A DNA stretch of 53,315 nt from Flavobacteriales bacterium UBA4110 (GCA_002383165.1 DFXK01000002.1:1-53315), one strand, 5' to 3'; shown: positions 1 through 8,540, counted from the stretch's first letter. Numbers and translations: made by a program. Notes: generated by a model from the letters alone, not told the origin.

Positions 1-25
1 CCTGGTTCGAGCCCAGGTGGGACCA
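1..25 (+). tRNA. tRNA gene, 3' end only (isoacceptor not readable)
   Basis: The window opens inside a tRNA gene. The T arm is visible as stem 1-5 (CCTGG) with 13-17 (CCAGG) around the loop TTCGAGC. It is followed by the 3' acceptor strand TGGGACC at 18-24 and discriminator A at 25. CCA is not encoded, as is common in Bacteroidetes. The anticodon lies outside the window. A tRNA 3' end beside an excisionase-like gene is a classic integration target. Confidence 0.85.
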
Positions 26-36
26 CTTTTAAAATC

Positions 37-70
37 GAGCACTTACAGAAATGTGGGTGCTTATTTTTTT
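37..70 (+). terminator. Rho-independent terminator after the tRNA
   Basis: A weak hairpin pairs AGCAC at 38-42 with GTGCT at 57-61. It is followed by an almost uninterrupted T tract to about 70. It lies 12 bases after the tRNA end and probably ends the tRNA transcript. Confidence 0.5.
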
Positions 71-215
71 TAAATGGATAACACATAGGTAACACAAGTA
101 GTGGTACTTAGATCAATTTTTTTTCGTCTCTATTCTAAAGCCAAATTAAACCTTTAGACCCTTTCAATAAAGTTTTTTAACTATTTCTAGGAACTTGCCT
201 TATAAAATATAAGAA

Positions 216-503
216 ATGGAAAATGAAGTGTTATTAGAAAAGCTTGAAAATATTGAACAATATTTATTGGGTCTAAAAACTATTTTTAACGTCAAAGAAC
301 TATCTACATATACAGGTTTTAAATGCTCTTACATTTATAAACTTGCGCATCGACGACTGATTCCCTATTCAAAACCTAGTGGAAAAATGTTATTCTTTGA
401 ACGGGTGAAAATTGATAATTGGTTGTTAACTAATTCTAGTCGGTCTAATTCAGAGGTAGAGGAAACCTTAGTCAAAAAAACATTATTATACCGGAAATAT
501 TAG
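216..503 (+). CDS. Small helix-turn-helix (excisionase-like) DNA-binding protein
   Basis: A 95-residue protein. Residues about 24-70 form a MerR/excisionase-type helix-turn-helix (the HTH_17 type): VKELSTYTGFKCSYIYKLAH, then a basic turn, then an ending in FERVKIDNWLL. Proteins of this kind bind DNA as recombination directionality factors or as small regulators of integrated elements. It lies about 190 bases after a tRNA 3' end, with no integrase in view. The C terminus contains a run of seven A bases (474-480). Beyond this run the -1 frame stays open and encodes a different conserved-looking domain (next entry). The protein may therefore end here, or it may be the N-terminal part of a frameshifted or slippage-expressed fusion. 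The DNA-binding role is a confident family call; the excisionase role is inferred from position. Confidence 0.7.
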   Translation: MENEVLLEKLENIEQYLLGLKTIFNVKELSTYTGFKCSYIYKLAHRRLIPYSKPSGKMLFFERVKIDNWLLTNSSRSNSEVEETLVKKTLLYRKY

Positions 504-1180
504 ATAATAAATTTAGCATTCTAAAAAATCGTTTTTACTCTATTAATCACTGGAATGATTATTCGGGAAATGGTTTTGCTGACTTTAAACTGTTTAATTC
601 TTTAGGGTTGTATATAGACAGGCATCCACGTGTTGGGAATTTTATCAGAATCGATATTCCCGGTCCAGATAATGTCCGTTCAAAAGGTTTTGACTGGGTA
701 AGAATCGATGAAATCACTTCGTCAACTAATAATGAAAAAGAAAGACATCTAATTACATGCAGACCTTCTGCATTTCCAAAAGGAGATCCAAAAACTATAG
801 AGCACTTTTATTCTGATAGTGCGACATCAACATTCATCATTGAAAAAGGAATTGATTATATAAAGGTTGGTATCTACGGACGAAATGAAATGCTGAATAA
901 AAAAAATGTTGGAATTTTAAATACAATTAGAAATTTTCTAGTGACTTTCGGCGGCTTCTTAAAATTAACGAAAATACAGTGGAAAGCACTTGCTGATGGA
1001 ATGCTAATTAAGTTTGGTGAAAAAGAATCTTTTTTGAGTGAAAAAAACCAATTACAAATTTCAGTGTTTTACTTTCTTAAAAACAAAGCTCTACCATATT
1101 CAAAATTCATTCTTGCAATATTTAATACAGAAATTCCTTGTGGACATTCCACCTCACATGCTTCTGTGTTGGAACAGTGA
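473..1180 (+). pseudogene. Unrecognised protein without a normal start, overlapping sdhB at its end
   Basis: This frame is open from 449 to 1180 but has no ATG or GTG before a TTG at 608. Protein-like sequence clearly starts before that TTG (for example INHWNDYSGNGFADFKLFN, encoded at about 541-600). It is in the -1 frame of the preceding helix-turn-helix gene and joins it across the seven-A run at 474-480. The middle is rich in aromatic and Gly/Asn residues (IRIDIPGPDN, FDWVRIDEI, KVGIYGRNE). It resembles conserved hypothetical proteins of Flavobacteriia mobile regions, and no function is known to me. The last 112 bases run antisense into sdhB, which suggests that the original C terminus was lost at the element boundary. 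It is probably a decayed gene; programmed frameshifting is the alternative. Confidence 0.5.
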
Positions 1181-1815
1181 CCAAAATGCTCAGCATCCAT
1201 TTGTTTTACCATATTAATCACTCTTTCACTTCGTTCTTCTTTTCCTTGTGGAAGCAAAACCATGTGACTAATCTTTGCGGAGGTAAATAAGGCAGCACTT
1301 GCATTTTTGCACGTTGCTACACAAGCTCCGCAACCAATACATGCTGCGGAATCAAAGGCTTCCTCAGCAGTTTGATGGGTAATTGCAATCGCTGTGGCAT
1401 CCGGTGCTTGACCAGTATTTACCGTTACAAAACCACCGGAAGAAATAATTCTATCAAATGCCGAACGGTCAATTTTCAAGTCTTTTTTCACCGGGAAAGC
1501 TAATGCACGGAAAGGCTCAATAACTATGGTATCTCCATCTTTGAAAGACCTTAAGTGAAGCTGACAGGTGGTAGTATGTTCCAAAGGTCCATGAGCCAAA
1601 CCATTAATCATTACCCCACATTGGCCGCAAATGCCTTCCCGACAATCATGATCAAACTCAACAGGTTCGTCACCTTGTAGGATCAATTTCTCGTTCAAAG
1701 TATCCAGCATTTCTAAAAAAGACATATGAGGATTTAAGTCTTTTAAATCATAATTCACCAGTTTCCCTTCACTCTGATTATCTTTCTGTCTCCATATTTT
1801 AAGATGTAAATCCAT
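1069..1815 (-). CDS. sdhB: Succinate dehydrogenase / fumarate reductase iron-sulfur subunit
   Basis: A 248-residue iron-sulfur subunit of complex II. It carries electrons between the flavin of SdhA and the membrane quinone site. The N-terminal [2Fe-2S] ferredoxin domain shows CREGICGQCG and a later TTTC cysteine. The C-terminal domain has CIGCGACVATC plus a CSNTEACEVECP segment for the [4Fe-4S] and [3Fe-4S] clusters. The length is normal for the Bacteroidetes type. It is the last gene of a five-gene minus-strand unit, 13 bases after sdhA. I see no clear terminator between its stop and the truncated plus-strand frame that overlaps it. The direction of the reaction cannot be decided from this subunit. 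Confidence 0.95.
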   Translation of the reverse strand: MDLHLKIWRQKDNQSEGKLVNYDLKDLNPHMSFLEMLDTLNEKLILQGDEPVEFDHDCREGICGQCGVMINGLAHGPLEHTTTCQLHLRSFKDGDTIVIEPFRALAFPVKKDLKIDRSAFDRIISSGGFVTVNTGQAPDATAIAITHQTAEEAFDSAACIGCGACVATCKNASAALFTSAKISHMVLLPQGKEERSERVINMVKQMDAEHFGHCSNTEACEVECPQGISVLNIARMNFEYGRALFLRK

Positions 1816-1828
1816 AGGTTTTTGTGTT

Positions 1829-3745
1829 TTATTTGTAACTTCTTACAGTTGGCTGTATTTCTTCAAAAATCAGAGGCTCTTTAATGAGCTCAGGTTCATT
1901 GTTTTCACCTTTCCAGGCCCAAGCTGAAATAAATTGAAATTCATCATCATTCCTCAAAGCTTCTCCATCGGGAGTTTGAAATTCTTCACGAAAATGTGCA
2001 CCACAAGATTCATTTCGGGTTAGAGCATCATAGCACATTAATTCACCTATTTCAAAATAATCAGCAACGCGGCCAGCTTTTTCAAGTTCAGCGTTCATTG
2101 CTTCGGCTTTTCCTGATACTTTTACATCCCTATAAAATTCCTGTTTTAGCTTTCTTATCTCTTTGATGGCGAATTGTAAACCTTCTTCATTCCGGGCTAA
2201 ACCACAATAATCGTAAAGTAATTTGCCCAAAGTTTTGTGGAAATAATCAACAGTCTTTGTTCCATTAATATTAATGAAACCTTCAATTTGCTGCTTAATG
2301 CGATTTTCAGCTTTCTCAAATTCTACACCATCGGTCGAGATATTTCCGGTATGGATTTCCTGAGACAAGTAATTGGCAATGGTATATGGTGCAATAAAAT
2401 AGCCGTCAACGGAAGCCTGAAGTAGGGAATTGGCTCCCAATCGATTCGCGCCGTGATCTGCAAAATTAGCTTCTCCTAAAGCAAACAATCCAGGAATGGT
2501 AGTCATTAATTCATAGTCAACCCAAAGTCCACCCATTGAAAAGTGAGCGGATGGCGAAATCATCATTGGCTTCTGATAAGCATCATATCCTGTAATTTTC
2601 AAATACATATCGAATAAATTCCCGTATTTCTCCTCAATTTTTTCTTTTCCCTGTTCTTTAATTGCTTTAGAAAAATCAAGATATACTGCATTTTTTAACG
2701 GTCCGATTCCAAAACCTGCATCTATTCTTTCTTTTGCAGCTCGCGAAGAAATATCTCTTGGCGCCAGATTTCCGAAAGCAGGATATCGTCTTTCCAGATA
2801 ATAATCTCTCTCGTTTTCAGGGATTTCATTAGGAGGCCTGGTTTCATTTTCTTTTAAAGGAACCCAGATTCTACCGTCATTTCTCAAAGACTCAGACATC
2901 AACGTTAATTTTGACTGATAATCTCCTGACTGTGGCAGTGAAGTAGGGTGCACCTGAATCCAGCTGGGTGAAGCCATTAAAGCTCCTTTTTTATGTGCCC
3001 TCCAAATTGCAGAACCATTACAACCCATCGCCAAAGTAGATAAATAATAGATTTTTCCATAACCTCCTGTCGCCAAGACAACGGCGTGGGCTGCATGCCT
3101 TTCGATTTCTCCAGTATCTAAATTTCTTACAATAATACCCCTCGCTTTTCCTTCAATGATGACCAAATCCAGCATCTCGTGTCTCGTAAATAACTGAACA
3201 CTTTTTTTTCCGACCTGACGCATTAATGCCTGATAAGCGCCCAGAAGCAATTGTTGTCCTGTTTGTCCTCTCGCATAAAAAGTTCGGCTTACCTGAACGC
3301 CACCAAATGAACGGTTATTCAAATATCCTCCATATTCTCGGCCAAAAGGAACACCTTGTGCAACAGCTTGGTCGATAAGGTTTAATGAACATTCTGCCAT
3401 TCGGTAAACATTGGCTTCACGTGCTCTGAAATCTCCGCCTTTTAAAGTATCAACAAACATTCGGTACACACTGTCACCATCATTTTTGTAATTTTTAGCG
3501 GCATTCACTCCTCCTTGAGCCGCTACAGAATGTGCCCTTCTCGCACTGTCCTGAAAACAGAATGATTTTACATTATAGCCCATCTCACCTAATGAAGCTG
3601 CAACCGAGCTTCCTGCCAATCCTGTACCGACAACAATGATATCCAATTTTTTTCTGTTGGCAGGATTGACAAGCTTCGCTGTTTTCTTATAGTTTTCCCA
3701 TTTCTTTTCTAATGGTCCTTCCGGTATCTTTGAATCTAAGATCAT
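1829..3745 (-). CDS. sdhA: Succinate dehydrogenase / fumarate reductase flavoprotein subunit
   Basis: A 638-residue catalytic subunit. The dinucleotide-binding motif VVGTGLAGSSVAASLGE lies at about residues 39-55. The covalent-FAD histidine is in ARRAHSVAAQGG, substrate-site residues are in HPTSLP and FGNLAPRDISSRAA, and the FAD C-terminal motif is HGANRLGANSLL. It interconverts succinate and fumarate on the cytoplasmic face with SdhB and SdhC. From memory, the usual Flavobacteriia SdhA is some 30 residues longer and differs at the active-site segment (HPTCIP rather than HPTSLP). This copy may therefore be a second, divergent complex II. Its operon with a dicarboxylate transporter and porin supports a role in using external C4 acids or respiring fumarate. 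That specialisation is inference. Confidence 0.95.
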   Translation of the reverse strand: MILDSKIPEGPLEKKWENYKKTAKLVNPANRKKLDIIVVGTGLAGSSVAASLGEMGYNVKSFCFQDSARRAHSVAAQGGVNAAKNYKNDGDSVYRMFVDTLKGGDFRAREANVYRMAECSLNLIDQAVAQGVPFGREYGGYLNNRSFGGVQVSRTFYARGQTGQQLLLGAYQALMRQVGKKSVQLFTRHEMLDLVIIEGKARGIIVRNLDTGEIERHAAHAVVLATGGYGKIYYLSTLAMGCNGSAIWRAHKKGALMASPSWIQVHPTSLPQSGDYQSKLTLMSESLRNDGRIWVPLKENETRPPNEIPENERDYYLERRYPAFGNLAPRDISSRAAKERIDAGFGIGPLKNAVYLDFSKAIKEQGKEKIEEKYGNLFDMYLKITGYDAYQKPMMISPSAHFSMGGLWVDYELMTTIPGLFALGEANFADHGANRLGANSLLQASVDGYFIAPYTIANYLSQEIHTGNISTDGVEFEKAENRIKQQIEGFININGTKTVDYFHKTLGKLLYDYCGLARNEEGLQFAIKEIRKLKQEFYRDVKVSGKAEAMNAELEKAGRVADYFEIGELMCYDALTRNESCGAHFREEFQTPDGEALRNDDEFQFISAWAWKGENNEPELIKEPLIFEEIQPTVRSYK

Positions 3746-3756
3746 ACTATCTAAAT

Positions 3757-4413
3757 TTAGCGGTTAGTGAAAAATATATAAATCGGCATCAATGCAAAGC
3801 CTAAACTTATGATTAATGAATACACGATTCCAGCATTTTTAAACCATTTTACAAATTTCGGATGAAATACACCTACAGTACTAACTGCACTTTGAATTCC
3901 GTGTATCAAGTGATAGTACAATGCAATCATTGATGCCACATAAATGAGCACGTACCACCATTCTTTAAAAATGCTTATGACTAAAATGTACAAATCTTTA
4001 TTTCCGTGATCATCCAAAGGAAGATTACCAAATTTATAGACGTACCAAAAATTCTGAAAATGAATGACAAGGAAAATCAAAATCAATGTTCCCAAAATTA
4101 CCATATTTCTTGATGCCCATGTACTGGCTCTTTTTCTGTTGTCGGTTCTGTAATTTTCTCCTGATTTTCGATTTCTTATAGTGATGATTAATCCATCCAC
4201 GGCATGCACGATGATGCTCGTATATAAAACATACGAAATGATTTTTATAATTATATTTCCTGACAAAAAATGCGAATAGGCATTAAATTGAAGATGAGCC
4301 TGCTCCTGCGGTAAAAAAAGCTGAAGATTTCCAAGGAAATGAATCAGCAGAAAGAAACTAAGGAACAACCCGGTAACGCACATCAGTATTTTTCGTGATA
4401 ACGTAGACAGCAT
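3757..4413 (-). CDS. sdhC: Complex II cytochrome b subunit
   Basis: A 218-residue integral membrane protein with about five hydrophobic helices, of the cytochrome b558 / FrdC-like family that uses one anchor subunit with two hemes. Candidate heme-ligand histidines lie in successive helices: LIHFLGN, IIVHAVDG, LVIHFQNFW and YYHLIHGIQ. It anchors SdhA and SdhB to the inner membrane and reacts with menaquinone. It lies 11 bases before sdhA and 15 bases after the transporter gene, consistent with one transcript. Single-anchor di-heme complex II is the usual Bacteroidetes form. Confidence 0.92.
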   Translation of the reverse strand: MLSTLSRKILMCVTGLFLSFFLLIHFLGNLQLFLPQEQAHLQFNAYSHFLSGNIIIKIISYVLYTSIIVHAVDGLIITIRNRKSGENYRTDNRKRASTWASRNMVILGTLILIFLVIHFQNFWYVYKFGNLPLDDHGNKDLYILVISIFKEWWYVLIYVASMIALYYHLIHGIQSAVSTVGVFHPKFVKWFKNAGIVYSLIISLGFALMPIYIFFTNR

Positions 4414-4428
4414 ATTTTAAGTTTATGA

Positions 4429-5859
4429 TTAATAGTACCCTAGAATCTTCATCCACAGGCCACCAACGCCCATATAAATAATCAGTAAAACAATTCCTAT
4501 TTCCAAACCTCTAAGCCACCATTCTTTTAAATCAACATATCCGCTTCCAAAAAATACAGGAGCAGGACCATGACCATAATGGGTAAGAACTCCATAAATT
4601 GAACCCAAAAATCCAAGCATCATTGCTAATAACATTGGAGGAATTCCTACGGCAATTCCAACGCTCAATAAGGCTGCATACATTGCTGCTACATGCGCGG
4701 TAGCACTTGCGAAAATATAATGGCTAAAAAAGTAAACGAGAATAATAACTGGAAAAGCAATGGTCCAGGTCATTCCACCAATTTCCATTTTAATCAGATT
4801 GCTAAACCATCCAATAAATCCTAAATCATTAAGAGAGCTGGCCATCATAACAAGCACAGCAAACCATACTATGGTATCCCAGGCTCCTTTTTCTGCTTTG
4901 ACGTCTTCCCACGTTAAGACTGATGTGAGCAGTAATAGCGTTAAACCAATAAAAGCTGTAGTAGTGGCATCAATTGACAATGCACCACCAAAAATCCAAA
5001 GGGCCAGCAGAATAAAAAATGCTAATAACATGAGCCATTCATTTTTAGAAATAGGTCCCATTTCTTTTAATTTCTCTGCAGCCATTCTAGGAGCATCGGC
5101 GGTTTTCTTTAATTCAGGTGGGTATAGTTTATACAAGACCAGCGGCACTACAAAGAACGCTACCAATCCCGGTACAAATCCAGCTGCAGCCCAAGACATC
5201 CAAGTGATGTTGATTCCCAAGTTGGCAGCGAATTTCTGACACATAGGGTTACTTGCGGTTCCGGTCAAAAACATGGAAGATGCAATAAGATTCATGTAAT
5301 AACTGTTCAACGTCAAATAAGAACCCAATTTTCTGTGTGTTTCCGGCTTATCGGGAACAGAGTCAAAGCTGATCGCCATGGATTTCATAATAGGGTAGAT
5401 AATTCCGCCACCTCGTGCGGTATTACTCGGAATTGCCGGAGCCAAACAGACATCGGCTAATCCTAAACCATAAGCCAAGCCTAATGAACTTTTACCGAAA
5501 ACTCTAATGAACAGGAAAGCAATTCTGTTTCCCAGTCCTGTTTTGATAAAGCCTCTTGCGATAAAGAATGAAATTCCTATCAGCCAAATTACTTTATCTC
5601 CAAAACCACTTAATGCCTTGGTAATAGATTTTCCTGCATCACCCGGAGCAACCACTTGCGTAAGAGCCGTAAAACCTATTGCCATCATGCACATAGTCCC
5701 CATTGGAGCAGCCTTTAAGATGATTCCAAGAATTGTGGCTGCAAAAATTGCAAACAGATGCCATGCATTTTCCGCTACTCCTTGCGGTGCGGGTATAAAC
5801 CATATTACAAGTGCAACTGCAAAAGTAATTGCAACAGCTTTAATGTTAATTTCTTTCAT
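4429..5859 (-). CDS. DASS/SLC13 family dicarboxylate transporter
   Basis: A 476-residue polytopic inner-membrane protein of the divalent anion:sodium symporter family, related to CitT/TtdT-type C4-dicarboxylate carriers. Family signatures include the SNT motif in APAIPSNTARGGG and a second substrate-loop region, LTGTASNPMCQKF. About 12 hydrophobic segments are visible. Likely substrates are succinate, fumarate, malate or tartrate, either by sodium symport or by antiport. It sits between a porin gene (15-base gap upstream) and sdhC (15-base gap downstream). This suggests that the operon brings C4 acids in and feeds them directly to complex II. The exact substrate and transport mode are not readable. 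Confidence 0.9.
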   Translation of the reverse strand: MKEINIKAVAITFAVALVIWFIPAPQGVAENAWHLFAIFAATILGIILKAAPMGTMCMMAIGFTALTQVVAPGDAGKSITKALSGFGDKVIWLIGISFFIARGFIKTGLGNRIAFLFIRVFGKSSLGLAYGLGLADVCLAPAIPSNTARGGGIIYPIMKSMAISFDSVPDKPETHRKLGSYLTLNSYYMNLIASSMFLTGTASNPMCQKFAANLGINITWMSWAAAGFVPGLVAFFVVPLVLYKLYPPELKKTADAPRMAAEKLKEMGPISKNEWLMLLAFFILLALWIFGGALSIDATTTAFIGLTLLLLTSVLTWEDVKAEKGAWDTIVWFAVLVMMASSLNDLGFIGWFSNLIKMEIGGMTWTIAFPVIILVYFFSHYIFASATAHVAAMYAALLSVGIAVGIPPMLLAMMLGFLGSIYGVLTHYGHGPAPVFFGSGYVDLKEWWLRGLEIGIVLLIIYMGVGGLWMKILGYY

Positions 5860-5873
5860 AATGATTGGTTTTA

Positions 5874-7034
5874 TTAAAATCTACTTTGAACCTGAACAAT
5901 GAAAAGATTGTTGTTGTATTGACTGGTGTTCTCAATGGAATGTTTATAACGGTCGAACTGCATACCTAGTTGAATTCTAGCGCCGTAATCCTTTAAAAAT
6001 TCCAATCCAAACATAGGGGTGATGGTCTGTCTGGGATTTGAATTAAGCCTAAAATTGTTATCCAAATATTCATAACGGCACGATAGTTCAAGTGCACTTA
6101 AATTTCTGTGTTTGATTTCGTACCGAATATTAGGAAGAAAGTAAACGCCTCGAATCTGATATTCATCTGGATTGTCAGGTCTCAATTCAGAAATTGTTGC
6201 GAAATATAAAACATGATTGGTAGCCTGCTTAGCTTCAAGCTGCATATCCAAACTCCATTTCAGATTAAAGTGAATAAGCGAAATAACATCTACTCCTACG
6301 GCGTAAATCTTCTTGCTCAAAACCTCTCCGACACCAGCATTGAAACCAAGATTCAAATTATACTTTTTTACAAGATCAAAGACAAGACGAGTGGAGTAAT
6401 GCTTACCATTATCATTATCAGTGATCTGATTTTTACCATTACCATTGACAACAGAAACTGCATAGTGAAAAGGTATTTTACCCAATTGTAATTGTCCTGT
6501 TGCTGCCAAACCGATCTGGAAACTAGTCCAGCCTAATTTTCCAAACTCTGTATATTGATTTGACCAATCAAAAGACTTAATGATATCAACAGGATAAGTT
6601 TCCTCAAGTCCGAACAATGGTCGGAACTGCCCAACAGTAAAGGCCAATTTAGGACTGAAAGTATATTTTAGGTAGGCATTTTCAAGAACTCTTGATTTGG
6701 GGTCATTTTTAAAGTCAGCAAGATTTGCAAGTACGGCGACTTCAGTACGCTTGCTGATTTGAGCGCGCATTTGAACCCTCATATATTTAATCATAAAACT
6801 ATTATCTGTTCCGCTATGATCTATATGATGTAGTCCATTGACATCAACATCCTTGGTCGTTCCAATCAGATATCGAGCTTGGAAAAGCCCTTTGAATTGT
6901 AACTGAGGATACTTAGGATTCTCGATAAGTTTCTCGCCATGTCTTAAAGTATCTATAATCTGTGCATTTGACATACTTACAAATAAAACCATCAAGAATA
7001 ATAGAAACTTTTTATAATAAGACAGAATTTCCAT
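5874..7034 (-). CDS. Outer-membrane porin, phosphate-selective porin O/P-like
   Basis: A 386-residue predicted beta-barrel. The N terminus has a signal peptide ending in MSNAQ. The body has alternating amphipathic strands and the last residue is phenylalanine (QVQSRF), typical of BAM-inserted barrels. Repeated strand motifs such as FMIKYMRVQMRAQISKR and ENAYLKYTFSPKLAFTVGQF resemble the OprO/OprP family. It is the first gene of the porin-transporter-sdhCAB unit and probably lets anions, here perhaps dicarboxylates, into the periplasm. The specificity is inferred from neighbours only. I found no canonical TAnnTTTG box in the 200 bases upstream, which border transposase debris. Confidence 0.8.
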   Translation of the reverse strand: MEILSYYKKFLLFLMVLFVSMSNAQIIDTLRHGEKLIENPKYPQLQFKGLFQARYLIGTTKDVDVNGLHHIDHSGTDNSFMIKYMRVQMRAQISKRTEVAVLANLADFKNDPKSRVLENAYLKYTFSPKLAFTVGQFRPLFGLEETYPVDIIKSFDWSNQYTEFGKLGWTSFQIGLAATGQLQLGKIPFHYAVSVVNGNGKNQITDNDNGKHYSTRLVFDLVKKYNLNLGFNAGVGEVLSKKIYAVGVDVISLIHFNLKWSLDMQLEAKQATNHVLYFATISELRPDNPDEYQIRGVYFLPNIRYEIKHRNLSALELSCRYEYLDNNFRLNSNPRQTITPMFGLEFLKDYGARIQLGMQFDRYKHSIENTSQYNNNLFIVQVQSRF

Positions 7035-7236
7035 TAATAATTTTTTAGGAATTGGTAGTTATATTTATTATCGATATGGTTAAAAATAGTGAAATCTTAA
7101 TTATTATTTTGTTTTAAAATATTAATTATTAATGAATTTGTTAAAAATAACATCTATGGTTGTACGTCTTCAAACTAGCTTAGACATTTTGCAATAATTC
7201 CTTAAGGAGTATTTAGGTTTATAAATTTATTAAATT

Positions 7237-7487
7237 TTATTGAAAATACAACTGTTTTCTTTTTCGGATTGCATCTGATTTTATTTGTTTTCTTTTTTCC
7301 AAAATCTGCTCAGATCTTCCGAAGTAAACATCTGCTGGAGGAAGGTTTTTCAAAGATTCATGATATCGCTTGTTGTTGTTTTCTACAAATTTTTCTAAAG
7401 CTTCCATTAATTCTTCTGGATGGTAAAAATGATTGAGTTTAACCACATTTTTCATCGTTCTATGGTATCTTTCAATTTTGCCCTGGG
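7237..7487 (-). pseudogene. Transposase C-terminal fragment (integrase-core type)
   Basis: The minus strand encodes the last part of an rve/DDE transposase of IS3- or IS481-like type. It reads QGKIERYHRT, then YHPEELMEALEKFVE, NNNKRYHESL and PPADVYFGR, which is the classic region around and after the catalytic glutamate. Upstream of QGK the frame hits a TAA at about 7488-7490, and nothing similar continues. The 72-residue reading frame starting at 7455 is therefore only an internal methionine. The remnant stands next to two other broken genes. No terminal inverted repeats were identified. Confidence 0.8.
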
Positions 7488-7511
7488 TTTATATTTTTTA
7501 ATTAATGTTTA

Positions 7512-7993
7512 ATTGAATGCTAAAGCATTTGCGGATGCCGGCGAAACCTTCAATTTATTTTCAGTATTACACCAATCAAGCATTGCACAAAGCTGGTTTA
7601 GGAAATGAATATTTTAATCGCTTAGCTATCTGGAAAGAATTCATTAAACAAGGGGCGACCACGTATGGTGAAGATTCGAAAGTAAATACCACGCGTTCCG
7701 ATTGCCACGCCTGGAGTGCTAGTCCGAATATAGAATTTTTCCGGATTGTATTTGGAATTGAAAGTGATGCAGCTGGTTTTTCAAAAGTAAAAATTGAACC
7801 TCATTTAGGAGATTTGAAAGAAATCAGCGGGACAATGCCACATCCAAAAGGAGAAATCTCTGTAAATTACAAGCTTAATAATAAAGGTATTCTAAAAGCT
7901 GAAATTAACTTACCACAAGGCATTTCAGGATCGTTTATCTGGAATAGTAAAGTGAAAAATCTGACTGGAGGTAAGAATAGTTTGAGCCTGTAA
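7512..7993 (+). pseudogene. Alpha-L-rhamnosidase (GH78) C-terminal fragment with frameshift
   Basis: The downstream frame carries the C-terminal end of a family GH78 alpha-L-rhamnosidase: SIYFQYYTNQALHKAGLGNE, then DCHAWSASPNIEFFRIVFGI (end of the catalytic toroid), then a beta-sandwich tail with VKIEPHLGDLKEISGTMPHP. The first codons lie in another frame (NAKAFADAGE at about 7514-7543). That frame joins the main one only after a one-base shift near 7545-7555, so the ATG at 7517 is not a true start. The catalytic N-terminal two thirds are absent. It is a dead fragment of a plant-glycan enzyme. Confidence 0.8.
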
Positions 7994-8070
7994 AGTATAT
8001 TCCAAAGCTTATCAATATTACTAATTATGCTAATAACGGGTTTTTAATTCATTTTCGTTAATATTGCCAA

Positions 8071-8095
8071 GACACTATCCCATAAAGTTTGTAAG
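8071..8095. mobile_element. Possible insertion-sequence terminal repeat remnant
   Basis: The 25 bases beginning GACACTATCCCATAAAG resemble the terminal repeats of IS256-type elements in Flavobacteriia as I remember them. No partner repeat or transposase of that family was found nearby. It lies between two broken genes, which fits an excised or eroded element. This is recognition by eye only. Confidence 0.25.
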
Positions 8096-8124
8096 TTAAA
8101 AAGTTAGGGCTTGGATTTTATAAT

Positions 8125-8486
8125 CTGAGCCTTTTTTCAAAAATAAGCTTATTTCTCACAGGTTTAGGTATTATGACTCTGCCTTTTATTAAAAATGAAT
8201 AGTTTATTTTACTTCCGATGATCGCATTTGGAATCGGGTGGGCTTCGATGATGGGATTGCCGTATTCTATGGTTTCACCATCCATTCCGCACAGTAAAAG
8301 GGGAATTTATATGGAGTAATTAATATGATGATCGTGATCCCGATGCTGATCCAGACTTTGTCTTTTGGCTTCGTGTTTAAAAATGTTTTAAAAAATAATC
8401 CTTGTTCGGCAATTATTTTAGCAGGAATTCTTTTCTTGGTTGCGGGTTTATTTGTTATACCGATGAGAAAATCTATGACAAAATAG
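8125..8486 (+). pseudogene. MFS sugar transporter C-terminal fragment, one nonsense and one frameshift
   Basis: Translation from about 8140 gives KISLFLTGLGIMTLPF, then an in-frame TAG at 8200-8202. It continues as LLPMIAFGIGWASMMGLPYS and VSPSIPHSKRGIYM. After GIYM a single base is missing near 8312-8316. In the next frame the usual helix MMIVIPMLIQTLSFGF and a last helix follow, ending at 8486. The GLPYSMVSPSIP segment is typical of MFS disaccharide/glycoside transporters found in Bacteroidetes sugar clusters. With the GH78 fragment it suggests a decayed glycan-utilisation cluster. Confidence 0.75.
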
Positions 8487-8514
8487 TATTAAATTTATTC
8501 ATAATTTAAATTAA

Positions 8515-8540
8515 AAATCCTAAGAGCTGTCTTAGGATTT
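8515..8540. terminator. Strong bidirectional hairpin terminator
   Basis: An 11-bp perfect stem pairs AAATCCTAAGA (8515-8525) with TCTTAGGATTT (8530-8540) around a GCTG loop. A/T runs flank both sides. It lies between the pseudogene stop and the end of the carotenoid operon, so it can end transcription from either direction. Confidence 0.85.
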
